Assembly: GCA_900551325.1 (NCBI GenBank)
Contig: URVM01000046.1
Location: 1 to 9,594 of the forward strand
DNA length: 9,594 nt
Direction of reading: 5' to 3'
Source: an uncultured Eubacteriales bacterium
Lineage (GTDB): Bacteria; Bacillota; Clostridia; Lachnospirales; Cellulosilyticaceae
Shown one piece after another: positions 1 through 7,161 of this stretch. Under the pieces are notes generated by a model. It ran no database searches and was not told the origin of the DNA. It saw only the letters and a program-made list of their open reading frames with translations. The position numbers were made by a program, and so were the translations under genes. Within the stretch, counting starts at the first letter, position 1. Every line of letters starts with the position of its first letter.

Positions 1-28
1 TCTTATTTACCAAGGCTTCATGCCTCGT

Positions 29-60
29 GTCAGTGGCGCTGTGCCCTGCTGACTTTTATT
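29..60 (+). terminator. Probable intrinsic terminator of an upstream gene
   Basis: GTCAG (29-33) pairs with CTGAC (49-53), and inside this GGC (35-37) can pair with GCC (43-45). The stem is followed at once by TTTTATTATT. A second small hairpin, AGGC (13-16) with GCCT (22-25), lies just before it. The arrangement fits a rho-independent terminator for a plus-strand gene or RNA lying left of the window. The stem is interrupted, and the upstream gene cannot be seen. Confidence 0.4.
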
Positions 61-198
61 ATTATGCATCATATATCTACATAAGTCAACCCTTTTTTTT
101 AACTTTTTTTATTTAGTTCTATTTTTTTCTGTGTTACTCTACTTGATCCTTTTCATCTTATAATTTCTTCTGCTTTTCTCTATAATAATTCCTGCCCC

Positions 199-264
<66 letters not shown>

Positions 265-342
265 TGATGATCTTTCTATTTATCTTTTTAGTTGCCTTCC
301 TATTTAACTTTCTAGCTCATTACTTTATTATCTAAGCAAACT

Positions 343-380
343 AAAAGGACTGGGTCTAATATATTAATACCCTAGTCCTT
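343..380 (-). terminator. Terminator of the four-gene minus-strand operon
   Basis: The arms 345-355 and 369-380 (plus strand AAGGACTGGGT and ACCCTAGTCCTT) pair over about 11 bp with one bulged base and a 13-base loop. Read on the minus strand, the hairpin follows the TAG stop of the last ABC gene by about 30 bases and is followed by TTTTAGTTTG, a short and imperfect U-tract. The position fits the end of the operon. Confidence 0.6.
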
Positions 381-409
381 CTAATTTATTCTTGCCTTAT
401 TTTTCCTTT

Positions 410-2149
410 CTACTCTTCTTTTGCAAATTGGCTATTATAAAGCTCTGCATAAAAGCCTTTTTCTTCAAGCAACTCTTTATGTGTTCCTTGTTCTATAATC
501 TTACCTTTATTCATTACTATAATTGTATCTGCTTCTTCTATAGTAGATAGTCTGTGTGCTACAACAAAGTGTGTTCTTCCTTCCATTATCTTTGTAAAAG
601 CTTTTTGGATATACATTTCAGTACGTGTATCTATACGACTTGTGGCTTCATCTAAAATAAGCATAGGTGGCTTAGTCAGCATAATACGCGCAATACATAA
701 AAGTTGTTTTTGCCCTTCGGAAATATTATTCCCATCTTCTGTGATAAGTGTATTATATCCCTGTGGTAATCTTTTAATAAAGCTATGTGCATAAGCTTGT
801 TTAGCTGCTGCTATAACTTCCTCTTCTGTAGCGTCTTCTTTCCCATAGGCAATGTTTTCTCTAATCGTTCCTGCAAATAACCAAGTTTCTTGCAGTACCA
901 TTCCATATAAGCTTCTTACGTATTGCCTATTCATTGTTTTAATATCTTGACCTTCAATTTGGATACTTCCCTCATCTACATCGTAAAAACGCATAAGTAG
1001 ATTGATTAATGTTGTTTTACCACAACCTGTAGGGCCTACAATAGCTATCTTATCTCCTGGTTTAGCTACTAGATTTAGATTTTCAATAAGTTTTTTGTCT
1101 TTATTGTAAGAAAAGGCTACATTATCTAATACTACATTACCTTTACATTCTTCTAACCTATCTATGGCTATCTCTTCTTGGATTTCTTCCTCTTCATCTA
1201 ATATTTCAAAAATACGTTTAACTGATGCAAAAGCACTTTGCAGTTCAGTAATAACACCTGATATTTCATTAAATGGTTTAGTATATTGATTGGCATAAGC
1301 TAAAAAACAAGAAAGTTGTCCAATACTTAATCTTCCATAAATAGCACTTATAGCTCCAATAATCCCTACTGCTGCATAAACTACACCATTTACAAATCTT
1401 GTACATGGATTAGTTATAGATGAGTAAAATTGTGCCTTAACACCACAGTTATAGAGTTCTTCATTTACACCTTCAAAGTGTTTTATAGCACGTTCTTCAT
1501 ATCCAAAAGTTTTAACTATCTTTTGGTTTCCTACCATCTCTTCTATATAACCACTTAACTCTCCTTTTACTTTTGCCTGCTCTTTAAACATATTATAAGA
1601 GCGCTTTGCAATAAAAGATGCTACAAAAAGAGAAAGTGGTGTAATAAGTACAACAACTAAACTAATAACACCATTAATGGAAAACATAAAAATAAGTGTT
1701 CCTAAAATTGTAATGATACCTGTAAAGAGCTGTGAAAAGCCTTGTATTAATCCATCTGACACTTGATCAATATCATTTACAATACGGCTCATTATGTCTC
1801 CATGGGCATGCCCATCTATATATTTAAGTGGTACTTTATTAAGCTTTCTAAATGTTTCTATACGAAGTGCTTTAACTGTCTTATAAGAAACTATATTTGT
1901 ACATAAAGTCATAAGCCACTGTAAAGCTGCCCCTATACCAATTACTATACCCAGTAAAATTAATGTTTTTAAAATAATACTAAACTCTACTTGTCCTAGC
2001 CCTATCATATAATCTATAGTTTCTCCAATAAGCACTGGACCTAAAAGTGTACATATAACATAACCTATAGCACAAAATAATGCTCCAATTAAATAAATAC
2101 TATAAACTTTTGTATAACTCAATAAACGTTTTAGTAATGAGAATTGCAT
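410..2149 (-). CDS. Heterodimeric ABC exporter subunit carrying the catalytic Walker B glutamate
   Basis: A 579-residue type I ABC exporter half-transporter (MsbA/LmrA/BmrD fold) with an N-terminal six-helix membrane domain (about 15-310) and a C-terminal ATPase domain (about 335-579). Visible motifs are Walker A GPTGCGKT (372-379), Q-loop Q420, signature ISEGQ (476-480, canonical form LSGGQ), Walker B MLILDE with catalytic E501, and switch H532. The signature is degenerate while Walker A/B is intact, the pattern of the TM288/BmrD-type partner. Paired with the gene just upstream, it would form one active and one degenerate ATP site. Its ATG lies one base after that gene's TAA, with the ribosome binding site inside the upstream coding sequence, so the two are translationally coupled. 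The substrate cannot be read from sequence; drugs, peptides or lipids are all possible. Confidence 0.95.
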   Translation of the reverse strand: MQFSLLKRLLSYTKVYSIYLIGALFCAIGYVICTLLGPVLIGETIDYMIGLGQVEFSIILKTLILLGIVIGIGAALQWLMTLCTNIVSYKTVKALRIETFRKLNKVPLKYIDGHAHGDIMSRIVNDIDQVSDGLIQGFSQLFTGIITILGTLIFMFSINGVISLVVVLITPLSLFVASFIAKRSYNMFKEQAKVKGELSGYIEEMVGNQKIVKTFGYEERAIKHFEGVNEELYNCGVKAQFYSSITNPCTRFVNGVVYAAVGIIGAISAIYGRLSIGQLSCFLAYANQYTKPFNEISGVITELQSAFASVKRIFEILDEEEEIQEEIAIDRLEECKGNVVLDNVAFSYNKDKKLIENLNLVAKPGDKIAIVGPTGCGKTTLINLLMRFYDVDEGSIQIEGQDIKTMNRQYVRSLYGMVLQETWLFAGTIRENIAYGKEDATEEEVIAAAKQAYAHSFIKRLPQGYNTLITEDGNNISEGQKQLLCIARIMLTKPPMLILDEATSRIDTRTEMYIQKAFTKIMEGRTHFVVAHRLSTIEEADTIIVMNKGKIIEQGTHKELLEEKGFYAELYNSQFAKEE

Positions 2150-2150
2150 T

Positions 2151-3887
2151 TTATTTCACCTCCTTATCATTAGAAAGCTGTGATAAGCAAATTTCCTTAT
2201 ACACATTACATTCTTTAAGAAGGTTATCATGGCTACCTATACCTACTACTTCGCCATCATCTAAAACTATAATTTGATCTGCATGTTTAATACTACTTAT
2301 CCTTTGGGAAACAATAAATGTAGTCATTTCCCTTGTTCTTTCTTTAAGTGCTTTTCTAAGCTTTGATTCTGTTACATAATCTAGAGCACTAGCACTATCA
2401 TCTAAAATAAGTATTTTAGGATTTCCTACTAAACCTCTAGCAATAGTTAATCTTTGTCTTTGCCCCCCTGAGAAGTTTTTCCCACCTTGTAGAACAGGTG
2501 TGTCATAGCCTTCTGGTAGTTCTTTGACAAATTCTAAGGCTTGAGCAATCTCAAGTCCCTTAGTTATATCTTCATCTGTAGCATTTTCTTGTTGCCACTT
2601 AAGATTTTCTCTAATGGTACCTGCAAATAAAACAACATTTTGAGGTACTACACCTATTTGCTTACGTAGAACTTGTAAAGGATAATCTTTTACATTTATA
2701 CCCTCTACTAATATTTCTCCTTCTGTAGCATCATAGAATCTAGGAATAAGATTTACTAAAGTACTTTTTCCTGAACCTGTTCCACCTATAATTCCTATCA
2801 TTTCTCCTTTTTTAACTTTAAAAGAAATATTCTTTATTGCATATTCATTGGTATCTTTATAGGCAAAGCTTACATTCTTAAATTCTACTAAAGAATTTTC
2901 ATTTGATCTTTCTTCTGTATGTATTTCTTTAGCATCTTTTATTGATGAATTTGTTTCAAAAACTTCATTTACACGTTGTGCCGCTGCTGCTGCTTTTGTA
3001 AAAATTATGACTAGGTTAGCTAGAACCATAAGTGCTAAAAGAATTTGAGTCATATAGTTTACAAAGGCTATAATTTCTCCTTGGCTCATTATGCCCTCAT
3101 TAATACGTATACCCCCACACCATAAAATAGCTATAATAGCAAAATTCATTACTAGGTATGTGAGAGGATTTAATAGAGCAGAAATTTTTCCTACTTTTAT
3201 TGAGGCAGTCATTAAGTCATCACTAGCTGCTTCAAAACGATTATTCTCATACTTTTGCTTTGAAAAAGCTCGAATAACACGTATTCCTTCTAAGTTTTCT
3301 CTTGTAATAAGTCCAATTCTATCTAGTTTGCCTTGTATCTTCTTATAGTAAGGTATAGAGCGGCTCATAACACAGTAAATAATTATTGCAATGATAGGTA
3401 TAACAACTATAAATATTAATGATAGTTTTACATCTAGCATCATAGCCATAATAAAAGAACCTATGATTAAAAAAGGTACACGTACTGCTAAACGTATAAG
3501 CATAGCAACTGCTACTTGTAATTGATTTACATCATTAGTGAGTCTTGTAATAAGTGAAGGGGTACCTATCCTATCTAACTCTGTATGAGACAATGTATTA
3601 ATATGAGCAAAAAGCTCATTTCTCATAATTGTACCCACTCCTTGGGAAGCTTTAGCTGCAAAGTACTGGCATATTAAAGCACACACTAATCCTGTTACTC
3701 CAAGTAGGATCATTACACCACCCATTTTAAATACATAGTGTATGTCTTTATTTCCTATTCCTATATCTATAATACTTGCCATAACTAATGGTACAATCAC
3801 TTCAAACATTGCTTCAATTAGTTTAAAAATTGGTCCTAAGGTTACTTCCTTCTTAAAGACCTTTAAATAACGTAGTAACTTAATCAT
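2151..3887 (-). CDS. Heterodimeric ABC exporter subunit with degenerate ATP site
   Basis: A 578-residue type I ABC exporter half-transporter with a six-helix membrane domain (about 15-305) and an ATPase domain (about 333-578). Motifs are Walker A GGTGSGKST (368-376), Q-loop Q416, a perfect signature FSGGQ (472-476) and Walker B KILILDD. Asp497 stands where the catalytic glutamate normally is, and Gln528 replaces the switch histidine (SQR instead of AHR). Asp for Glu plus Gln for His is the known pattern of TM287/BmrC-type subunits. With its neighbour it gives one degenerate site (this Walker A/B with the partner's ISEGQ) and one consensus site (partner's Walker A/B with this FSGGQ). These are therefore family features, not damage. 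The minus-strand ATG at 3887 follows GAGGTT by 7 bases. The gap from the phosphatase stop is only 13 bases, so they share a transcript. Confidence 0.95.
   Translation of the reverse strand: MIKLLRYLKVFKKEVTLGPIFKLIEAMFEVIVPLVMASIIDIGIGNKDIHYVFKMGGVMILLGVTGLVCALICQYFAAKASQGVGTIMRNELFAHINTLSHTELDRIGTPSLITRLTNDVNQLQVAVAMLIRLAVRVPFLIIGSFIMAMMLDVKLSLIFIVVIPIIAIIIYCVMSRSIPYYKKIQGKLDRIGLITRENLEGIRVIRAFSKQKYENNRFEAASDDLMTASIKVGKISALLNPLTYLVMNFAIIAILWCGGIRINEGIMSQGEIIAFVNYMTQILLALMVLANLVIIFTKAAAAAQRVNEVFETNSSIKDAKEIHTEERSNENSLVEFKNVSFAYKDTNEYAIKNISFKVKKGEMIGIIGGTGSGKSTLVNLIPRFYDATEGEILVEGINVKDYPLQVLRKQIGVVPQNVVLFAGTIRENLKWQQENATDEDITKGLEIAQALEFVKELPEGYDTPVLQGGKNFSGGQRQRLTIARGLVGNPKILILDDSASALDYVTESKLRKALKERTREMTTFIVSQRISSIKHADQIIVLDDGEVVGIGSHDNLLKECNVYKEICLSQLSNDKEVK
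2157..2165 (-). promoter_or_regulatory. Ribosome binding site embedded in the upstream ABC gene
   Basis: On the minus strand AAGGAGGTG lies 7 bases before the ATG at 2149. The same bases encode the Lys-Glu-Val end of the upstream subunit. This near-perfect site fixes the start of the downstream subunit and suggests coupled, roughly equimolar synthesis of the two halves. Confidence 0.85.
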
Positions 3888-3900
3888 TTTTAATAACCTC

Positions 3901-4740
3901 TTATTTCAACATAGTTTTAAATAAGTAAGGAGCTCCTGCTGTTAACCATAATACAATAACTGCATATTTAATCATTGCTAAAGTTAAATCTCCGTGGGTA
4001 ATAAGATTAAATGCAAGATATAAAATCACTGCTCCACCTAAACCAAGTCCTATTTTAAAGAGTTGTTTTTTCAATGTCCCCTCAGTATGAAAGTGAATAT
4101 AGTGTTGTTCAATATAACAACCTACTACAAATCCCCAAAGTGCACCTACTGCTTTTACTAGGTCTTCTTCAATAGGTACAATTAAAAAAATAAAGGTAAG
4201 TATTCCTACACCTATTACATGCCATCTTGTAAATCCTTTTACCTCATCATAAAGTTTATCTGCTCCTACTACCATAATTAAACCGATGATAATTCCACCT
4301 ATAACATCTACAGGCCAATGTACACCTAAATAAAGTCTTGATAAAGCTACTAATCCAATCATAGAGCAACCTATAATATAAGTTGTCTTATTTTTAAATA
4401 GCATCATAGCACTTGTCCAAAAACTTGTAGCTGTTTGTGTATGACCACTAGGAAAAGAATAACTTGTAGCTGTCTCAACACGTATAGGACTCACAATACC
4501 TTTCTCAAAAGGTCTAACTGCTTTTATTAAATTTTTAATCATTCCATTTACTACACTACTAGTTAAGACAATCCATCCTATACGAACTGTTTTTCTTTTA
4601 TCTATACACCAATATAAAAGCGTTATGACTAATACTATTGGTAGACTCTCTGCAAGCCCTGTAATAGCCTCCATTATAGCTGTTAAAAAAGGTGTTCTTA
4701 TTGCTTGTAATCCTTGTAAAACACTAATTTCCCAATTCAT
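3901..4740 (-). CDS. PAP2-family membrane phosphatase
   Basis: A 279-residue polytopic membrane protein with all three motifs of the PAP2 (type 2 phosphatidic acid phosphatase) superfamily: KX6RP (K69, R76, P77), PSGH (97-100) and SRX5HX3D (S134, R135, H141, D145). H141 is the expected nucleophile and H100 the acid. Members remove phosphate from lipid phosphates or pyrophosphates such as phosphatidate, phosphatidylglycerophosphate or undecaprenyl pyrophosphate (BcrC), usually with the active site facing outward. The region after residue 170 adds more hydrophobic helices than the minimal domain needs. The start is set by AAGGAGA (4746-4752) 5 bases before the ATG. It is second in a four-gene run, 55 bases after the YczE-like gene and 13 before the ABC exporter, which suggests a joint role in envelope lipids or resistance. 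That role and the substrate are inference. Confidence 0.92.
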   Translation of the reverse strand: MNWEISVLQGLQAIRTPFLTAIMEAITGLAESLPIVLVITLLYWCIDKRKTVRIGWIVLTSSVVNGMIKNLIKAVRPFEKGIVSPIRVETATSYSFPSGHTQTATSFWTSAMMLFKNKTTYIIGCSMIGLVALSRLYLGVHWPVDVIGGIIIGLIMVVGADKLYDEVKGFTRWHVIGVGILTFIFLIVPIEEDLVKAVGALWGFVVGCYIEQHYIHFHTEGTLKKQLFKIGLGLGGAVILYLAFNLITHGDLTLAMIKYAVIVLWLTAGAPYLFKTMLK

Positions 4741-4795
4741 AGTCTTCTCCTTACCGTATTAAACTTTATTTTATCCCCCTATATCTTCCATTTCA

Positions 4796-5416
4796 TTATA
4801 CACTTTTCTCTTTCAAAATAAATTTTACTACAAAACTTCTAGAGTATTCAATGCCAGGTCCTAAACATAAGGCTACTATTATTGTACCTATGCCAATTGT
4901 TGCACCTAGCAAAAAGCCAACTATACTACAACTCACATCTAAGGTAATTCGAATCCATTTATAAGGCCAGTTTTTACTTTTCTCTAAAATTAGAGGTAGA
5001 ATATCATAAGGCCCTGCGCCTAAATTAGGTGCTATATACATACCTACCCCAAATGAGACAATAATACACCCTATAATTAAAAATAATATACGTGTCATAA
5101 ATCCTAATTCATATGGTATAAGCTTATTAATCAGTGTATTGTAAAATTCAATTAAAGGACCAACAGCTAAAAGATTAATGATTGTCCCTATATTAATAAA
5201 ACTTTTATCCACAACTATTATAAATGCTAGAATAATAAAATTAAGTACAATTTGTACAAGAGCATAACTAATATGCATGATACCGCTTATGCCTAGATTT
5301 AAGGTTGTATAGGCATCACAACCTAAGTCAGCTTTAATAATCAAACCAATTCCAAAAGATAAAATAATAATTCCTAATACTAATACCATAATTCTCTTTA
5401 AATAAGATTGTTCCAT
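4796..5416 (-). CDS. YczE/YitT-type integral membrane protein with internal duplication
   Basis: A 206-residue, very hydrophobic protein with about five or six membrane segments, resembling the YczE/YyaS family of uncharacterised Firmicute membrane proteins. It consists of two similar halves about 100 residues apart. Residues 14-39 (SFGIG...KADLGCDAYTTL) match 115-140 (SFGVG...APNLGAGPYDIL), and 76-93 (IGTII..L..GPLIEFYN) match 176-193 (IGTII..L..GPGIEYSR). The repeated conserved GxG, LG and GP turns suggest a pseudo-twofold membrane fold, perhaps a transporter, but the family function is not established. The ATG at 5416 is preceded by GGGGGT with 6 bases between. It is the first gene of the minus-strand operon, and no terminator is seen in the 55 bases before the phosphatase gene. 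Confidence 0.82.
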   Translation of the reverse strand: MEQSYLKRIMVLVLGIIILSFGIGLIIKADLGCDAYTTLNLGISGIMHISYALVQIVLNFIILAFIIVVDKSFINIGTIINLLAVGPLIEFYNTLINKLIPYELGFMTRILFLIIGCIIVSFGVGMYIAPNLGAGPYDILPLILEKSKNWPYKWIRITLDVSCSIVGFLLGATIGIGTIIVALCLGPGIEYSRSFVVKFILKEKSV

Positions 5417-5438
5417 ATAATACCCCCATTTGTATTTG

Positions 5439-5467
5439 TTGTCAGTTTTAATTTTTATCTTTAAACT
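5439..5467 (+). promoter_or_regulatory. Probable promoter of the 45-residue gene
   Basis: TTGTCA (5439-5444, 5 of 6 to the -35 consensus) and TAAACT (5462-5467, 4 of 6 to the -10) are separated by 17 bases, about 60 bases upstream of the small gene's ATG. The region is very A+T-rich, so chance matches are likely. Confidence 0.45.
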
Positions 5468-5478
5468 TTTAATTTTTA

Positions 5479-5484
5479 CTTATA
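5479..5484 (-). promoter_or_regulatory. Possible -10 element of the minus-strand operon
   Basis: On the minus strand TATAAG (5 of 6) lies about 63 bases upstream of the YczE-like start. No good -35 element is seen at the proper distance. If real, it lies close to the opposing plus-strand promoter in the 109-base divergent intergenic region, so the two could influence each other. Support is weak. Confidence 0.22.
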
Positions 5485-5525
5485 CTAGTATTATTAAAAT
5501 GCTTTTACACAGAAGGGATTTCATC

Positions 5526-5663
5526 ATGACTACTCATACAACTATGGATTTAGAATTCGATCTTATACCTTTAGGCACATTTTGGTCTACATTTTCTGAG
5601 GAAGCTCCCAATCAATATGAATATCAAGCACTGTTAGAAAAGTTCTATGCTTCTATTCACTAA
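5526..5663 (+). CDS. Small acidic protein of unknown function, 45 residues
   Basis: I do not recognise this protein. It starts MTTHTTMDLEFDLIPLG and ends EKFYASIH. It is acidic and rich in aromatic residues (three F, two Y and one W among 45), with no membrane segment, signal peptide, cysteine or obvious motif. The second half (EYQALLEKFYASI) could form an amphipathic helix. The ATG at 5526 follows AAGGGA (5513-5518) by 7 bases. A start further upstream at 5430 would place the protein across its own promoter and binding site, so it was not chosen. A promoter candidate lies upstream, and a perfect 15-bp terminator hairpin begins 11 bases after the stop. Together these support an independently transcribed small gene. 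Alternatively it is a leader peptide for the downstream phosphodiesterase, though that gene seems to have its own promoter. Confidence 0.6.
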   Translation: MTTHTTMDLEFDLIPLGTFWSTFSEEAPNQYEYQALLEKFYASIH

Positions 5664-5673
5664 AATATTATAC

Positions 5674-5718
5674 AGGTTGTAATACTAAAGCTTAGTGTTA
5701 CAACCTTTGTTATTTTTT
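5674..5718 (+). terminator. Strong intrinsic terminator of the 45-residue gene
   Basis: AGGTTGTAATACTAA (5674-5688) pairs with TTAGTGTTACAACCT (5692-5706) over 15 bp, including one G-T pair, around a 3-base AGC loop. It is followed by TTGTTATTTTTT. This is a textbook rho-independent terminator, and it separates the small gene from the phosphodiesterase gene. Confidence 0.9.
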
Positions 5719-5759
5719 AAATTTAACATTAATTTAACTATAATTTGATTCATTTCCTT

Positions 5760-5787
5760 TTGCTTTTGTCCTATTCTATCATATAAT
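5760..5787 (+). promoter_or_regulatory. Probable promoter of the phosphodiesterase-transporter operon
   Basis: A perfect -10 TATAAT (5782-5787) lies 16 bases after TTGCTT (5760-5765, 3 of 6 to the -35) and 54 bases before the ATG. Another TATAAT at 5739-5744 has no fitting -35. The strong terminator just upstream makes a separate promoter here likely. Confidence 0.5.
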
Positions 5788-5841
5788 AATACGTAGTATA
5801 TCAAAAATTTTCAATGAAATATAATGAATTGAGGTAAAAAA

Positions 5842-7161
5842 ATGTTATCTAAACGTTTAATTGTTCTTTCCTTAGATGCTGTTTCAAGTGAAGATATAAA
5901 AACACTTTCAACCTTACCACATTTTAAAAAACTCCTAACTAAAGGAAGCCTTATTGAAAAGGTAAAAACAATTTATCCTTCACTTACCTATCCAGCCCAT
6001 GCAACTATGGTTACGGGTAAATACCCTTCTCATCATGGTATTATTAATAACACTCACCTAGAACCTAATCACGAAAATCCTAGTTGGTTTTGGTATCATA
6101 AATCTATTAAAAGTCCTACCCTTTTTGACCTTGCCCATAAAAAAGGGTTAACTACTTGTTCTATTTTATGGCCTGTTACAGCTAGGGCACCTATTACATA
6201 TAACCTTCCTGAAATCTTTCCAACTAAAAAATGGCATCATCAACTACTTATGTCTGGCCTAGCTGGATCCTTATCTTATCAATTAAAATTACAACAATTA
6301 TTTGGACATATACGAAAAGGTACCACTCAACCTGCTTTAGATGATTTTGTCCTAGAATGTACTAAATATACACTTCTTAACTACAAACCTAGTATCCTTT
6401 TTGTACACATGACAGACGTAGATACTAATAGACATTATACAGGACATAATAGTTTAGAAAGTCAATCTGCCCTCTTGCGCCATGATAAACGTCTAGGTGC
6501 AATTATAGAAACTCTAAAAGAGGCTGGTACTTATAACGAGACAACTTTTGTGATCTTAGGTGATCATGCTCAATTACCTGTCCACTCTCTAATTAAAGTT
6601 AATAAAATACTTGTTGACCATGATTTTATTAAACTAAGCTCTAAAGGAAAAATACTAAGCTATACAGCTATTGCTAAAGCCTGTGATGGTGCTTGCTATA
6701 TTTATCTTAAAGACCCAAATGACTCTTCTTCTCTTCAAAAAGTTAAACAACTACTAAAAACTTTAAGTGAACAAGATTATTCACCTATTGAGTGTGTATT
6801 TGAAACAAAAGAAGTTACTCAATTAGGTGCGGATCCAACATGCAGCTTTATGCTAGAAGCAAAAGAAGGTTACTACTTTATAGATACTCCATCTGGTGAG
6901 TTTATTGAAACTATAGATTCTAGTAAGGTAGGCCATGTACCACACCATATCTTATCTTCTCATGGCTACTTACCTACAAAGCCTAACTATACCACTTTTT
7001 TCTTAGCTGTAGGACCTGATATTAAAGAAAATTACATACAAGAACATGGGCATTTGATTAATCATGCCCCAACTTTCGCTCATCTATTAGATTTACCACT
7101 TGAAAATACAGATGGCCATGTTGAATGGTCAATCTTTAAAGAAAGAGAGAAAACTATATGA
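5842..7161 (+). CDS. Alkaline-phosphatase-superfamily phosphodiesterase (NPP-like)
   Basis: A 439-residue enzyme of the type I phosphodiesterase/nucleotide pyrophosphatase family in the alkaline phosphatase superfamily. All expected two-metal ligands are visible: D12 (LSLDAV), nucleophile T49 in YPSLTYPAHATMVTGKYP (45-62) followed by HHGI, D194 and H198 (DTNRH), D241 and H242 (GDH), and H374 (SSHGY). Relatives split phosphodiester or pyrophosphate bonds in nucleotides, nucleotide sugars or lipid headgroups using two zinc ions. Eukaryotic NPPs are extracellular, but this protein has no signal peptide or membrane anchor and is predicted to be cytoplasmic. The start is set by GAGGT (5831-5835), 6 bases before the ATG. 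Its TGA overlaps the ATG of the UMF1 transporter, so enzyme and transporter are probably made together. The true substrate is unknown. Confidence 0.9.
   Translation: MLSKRLIVLSLDAVSSEDIKTLSTLPHFKKLLTKGSLIEKVKTIYPSLTYPAHATMVTGKYPSHHGIINNTHLEPNHENPSWFWYHKSIKSPTLFDLAHKKGLTTCSILWPVTARAPITYNLPEIFPTKKWHHQLLMSGLAGSLSYQLKLQQLFGHIRKGTTQPALDDFVLECTKYTLLNYKPSILFVHMTDVDTNRHYTGHNSLESQSALLRHDKRLGAIIETLKEAGTYNETTFVILGDHAQLPVHSLIKVNKILVDHDFIKLSSKGKILSYTAIAKACDGACYIYLKDPNDSSSLQKVKQLLKTLSEQDYSPIECVFETKEVTQLGADPTCSFMLEAKEGYYFIDTPSGEFIETIDSSKVGHVPHHILSSHGYLPTKPNYTTFFLAVGPDIKENYIQEHGHLINHAPTFAHLLDLPLENTDGHVEWSIFKEREKTI

Noticed and set aside
267..335. A 22-codon hydrophobic frame just after the microsatellite (starts MIFLFIFLVAF)
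   Set aside because: No purine-rich ribosome binding site precedes it, since the upstream bases are all CTTT repeats. The hydrophobic character follows from the T-rich composition. Frames through the repeat have no start codon upstream.
2080..2277. Plus-strand frame over the junction of the two ABC genes
   Set aside because: It lies antisense to well-supported coding sequence and to the junction ribosome binding site, and shows no recognisable motif.
3091..3348. Plus-strand frame inside the upstream ABC gene
   Set aside because: It is a shadow of the membrane domain coding sequence on the other strand, with no independent signals.
2151..3887. Broken ABC transporter because of missing catalytic Glu and switch His
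   Set aside because: The frame is intact, and the substitutions match the known degenerate-site subunit of heterodimeric exporters, next to a partner with the intact residues.
5430..5525. N-terminal extension of the 45-residue protein to the ATG at 5430
   Set aside because: It would span the promoter candidate, has no ribosome binding site, and reads as low-complexity A+T-rich sequence. The ATG at 5526 has a well-placed AAGGGA.
5674..5718. Riboswitch or attenuator controlling the phosphodiesterase gene
   Set aside because: Only one simple hairpin with a U-tract is seen, with no competing antiterminator, and a separate TATAAT element follows. A plain terminator explains it.
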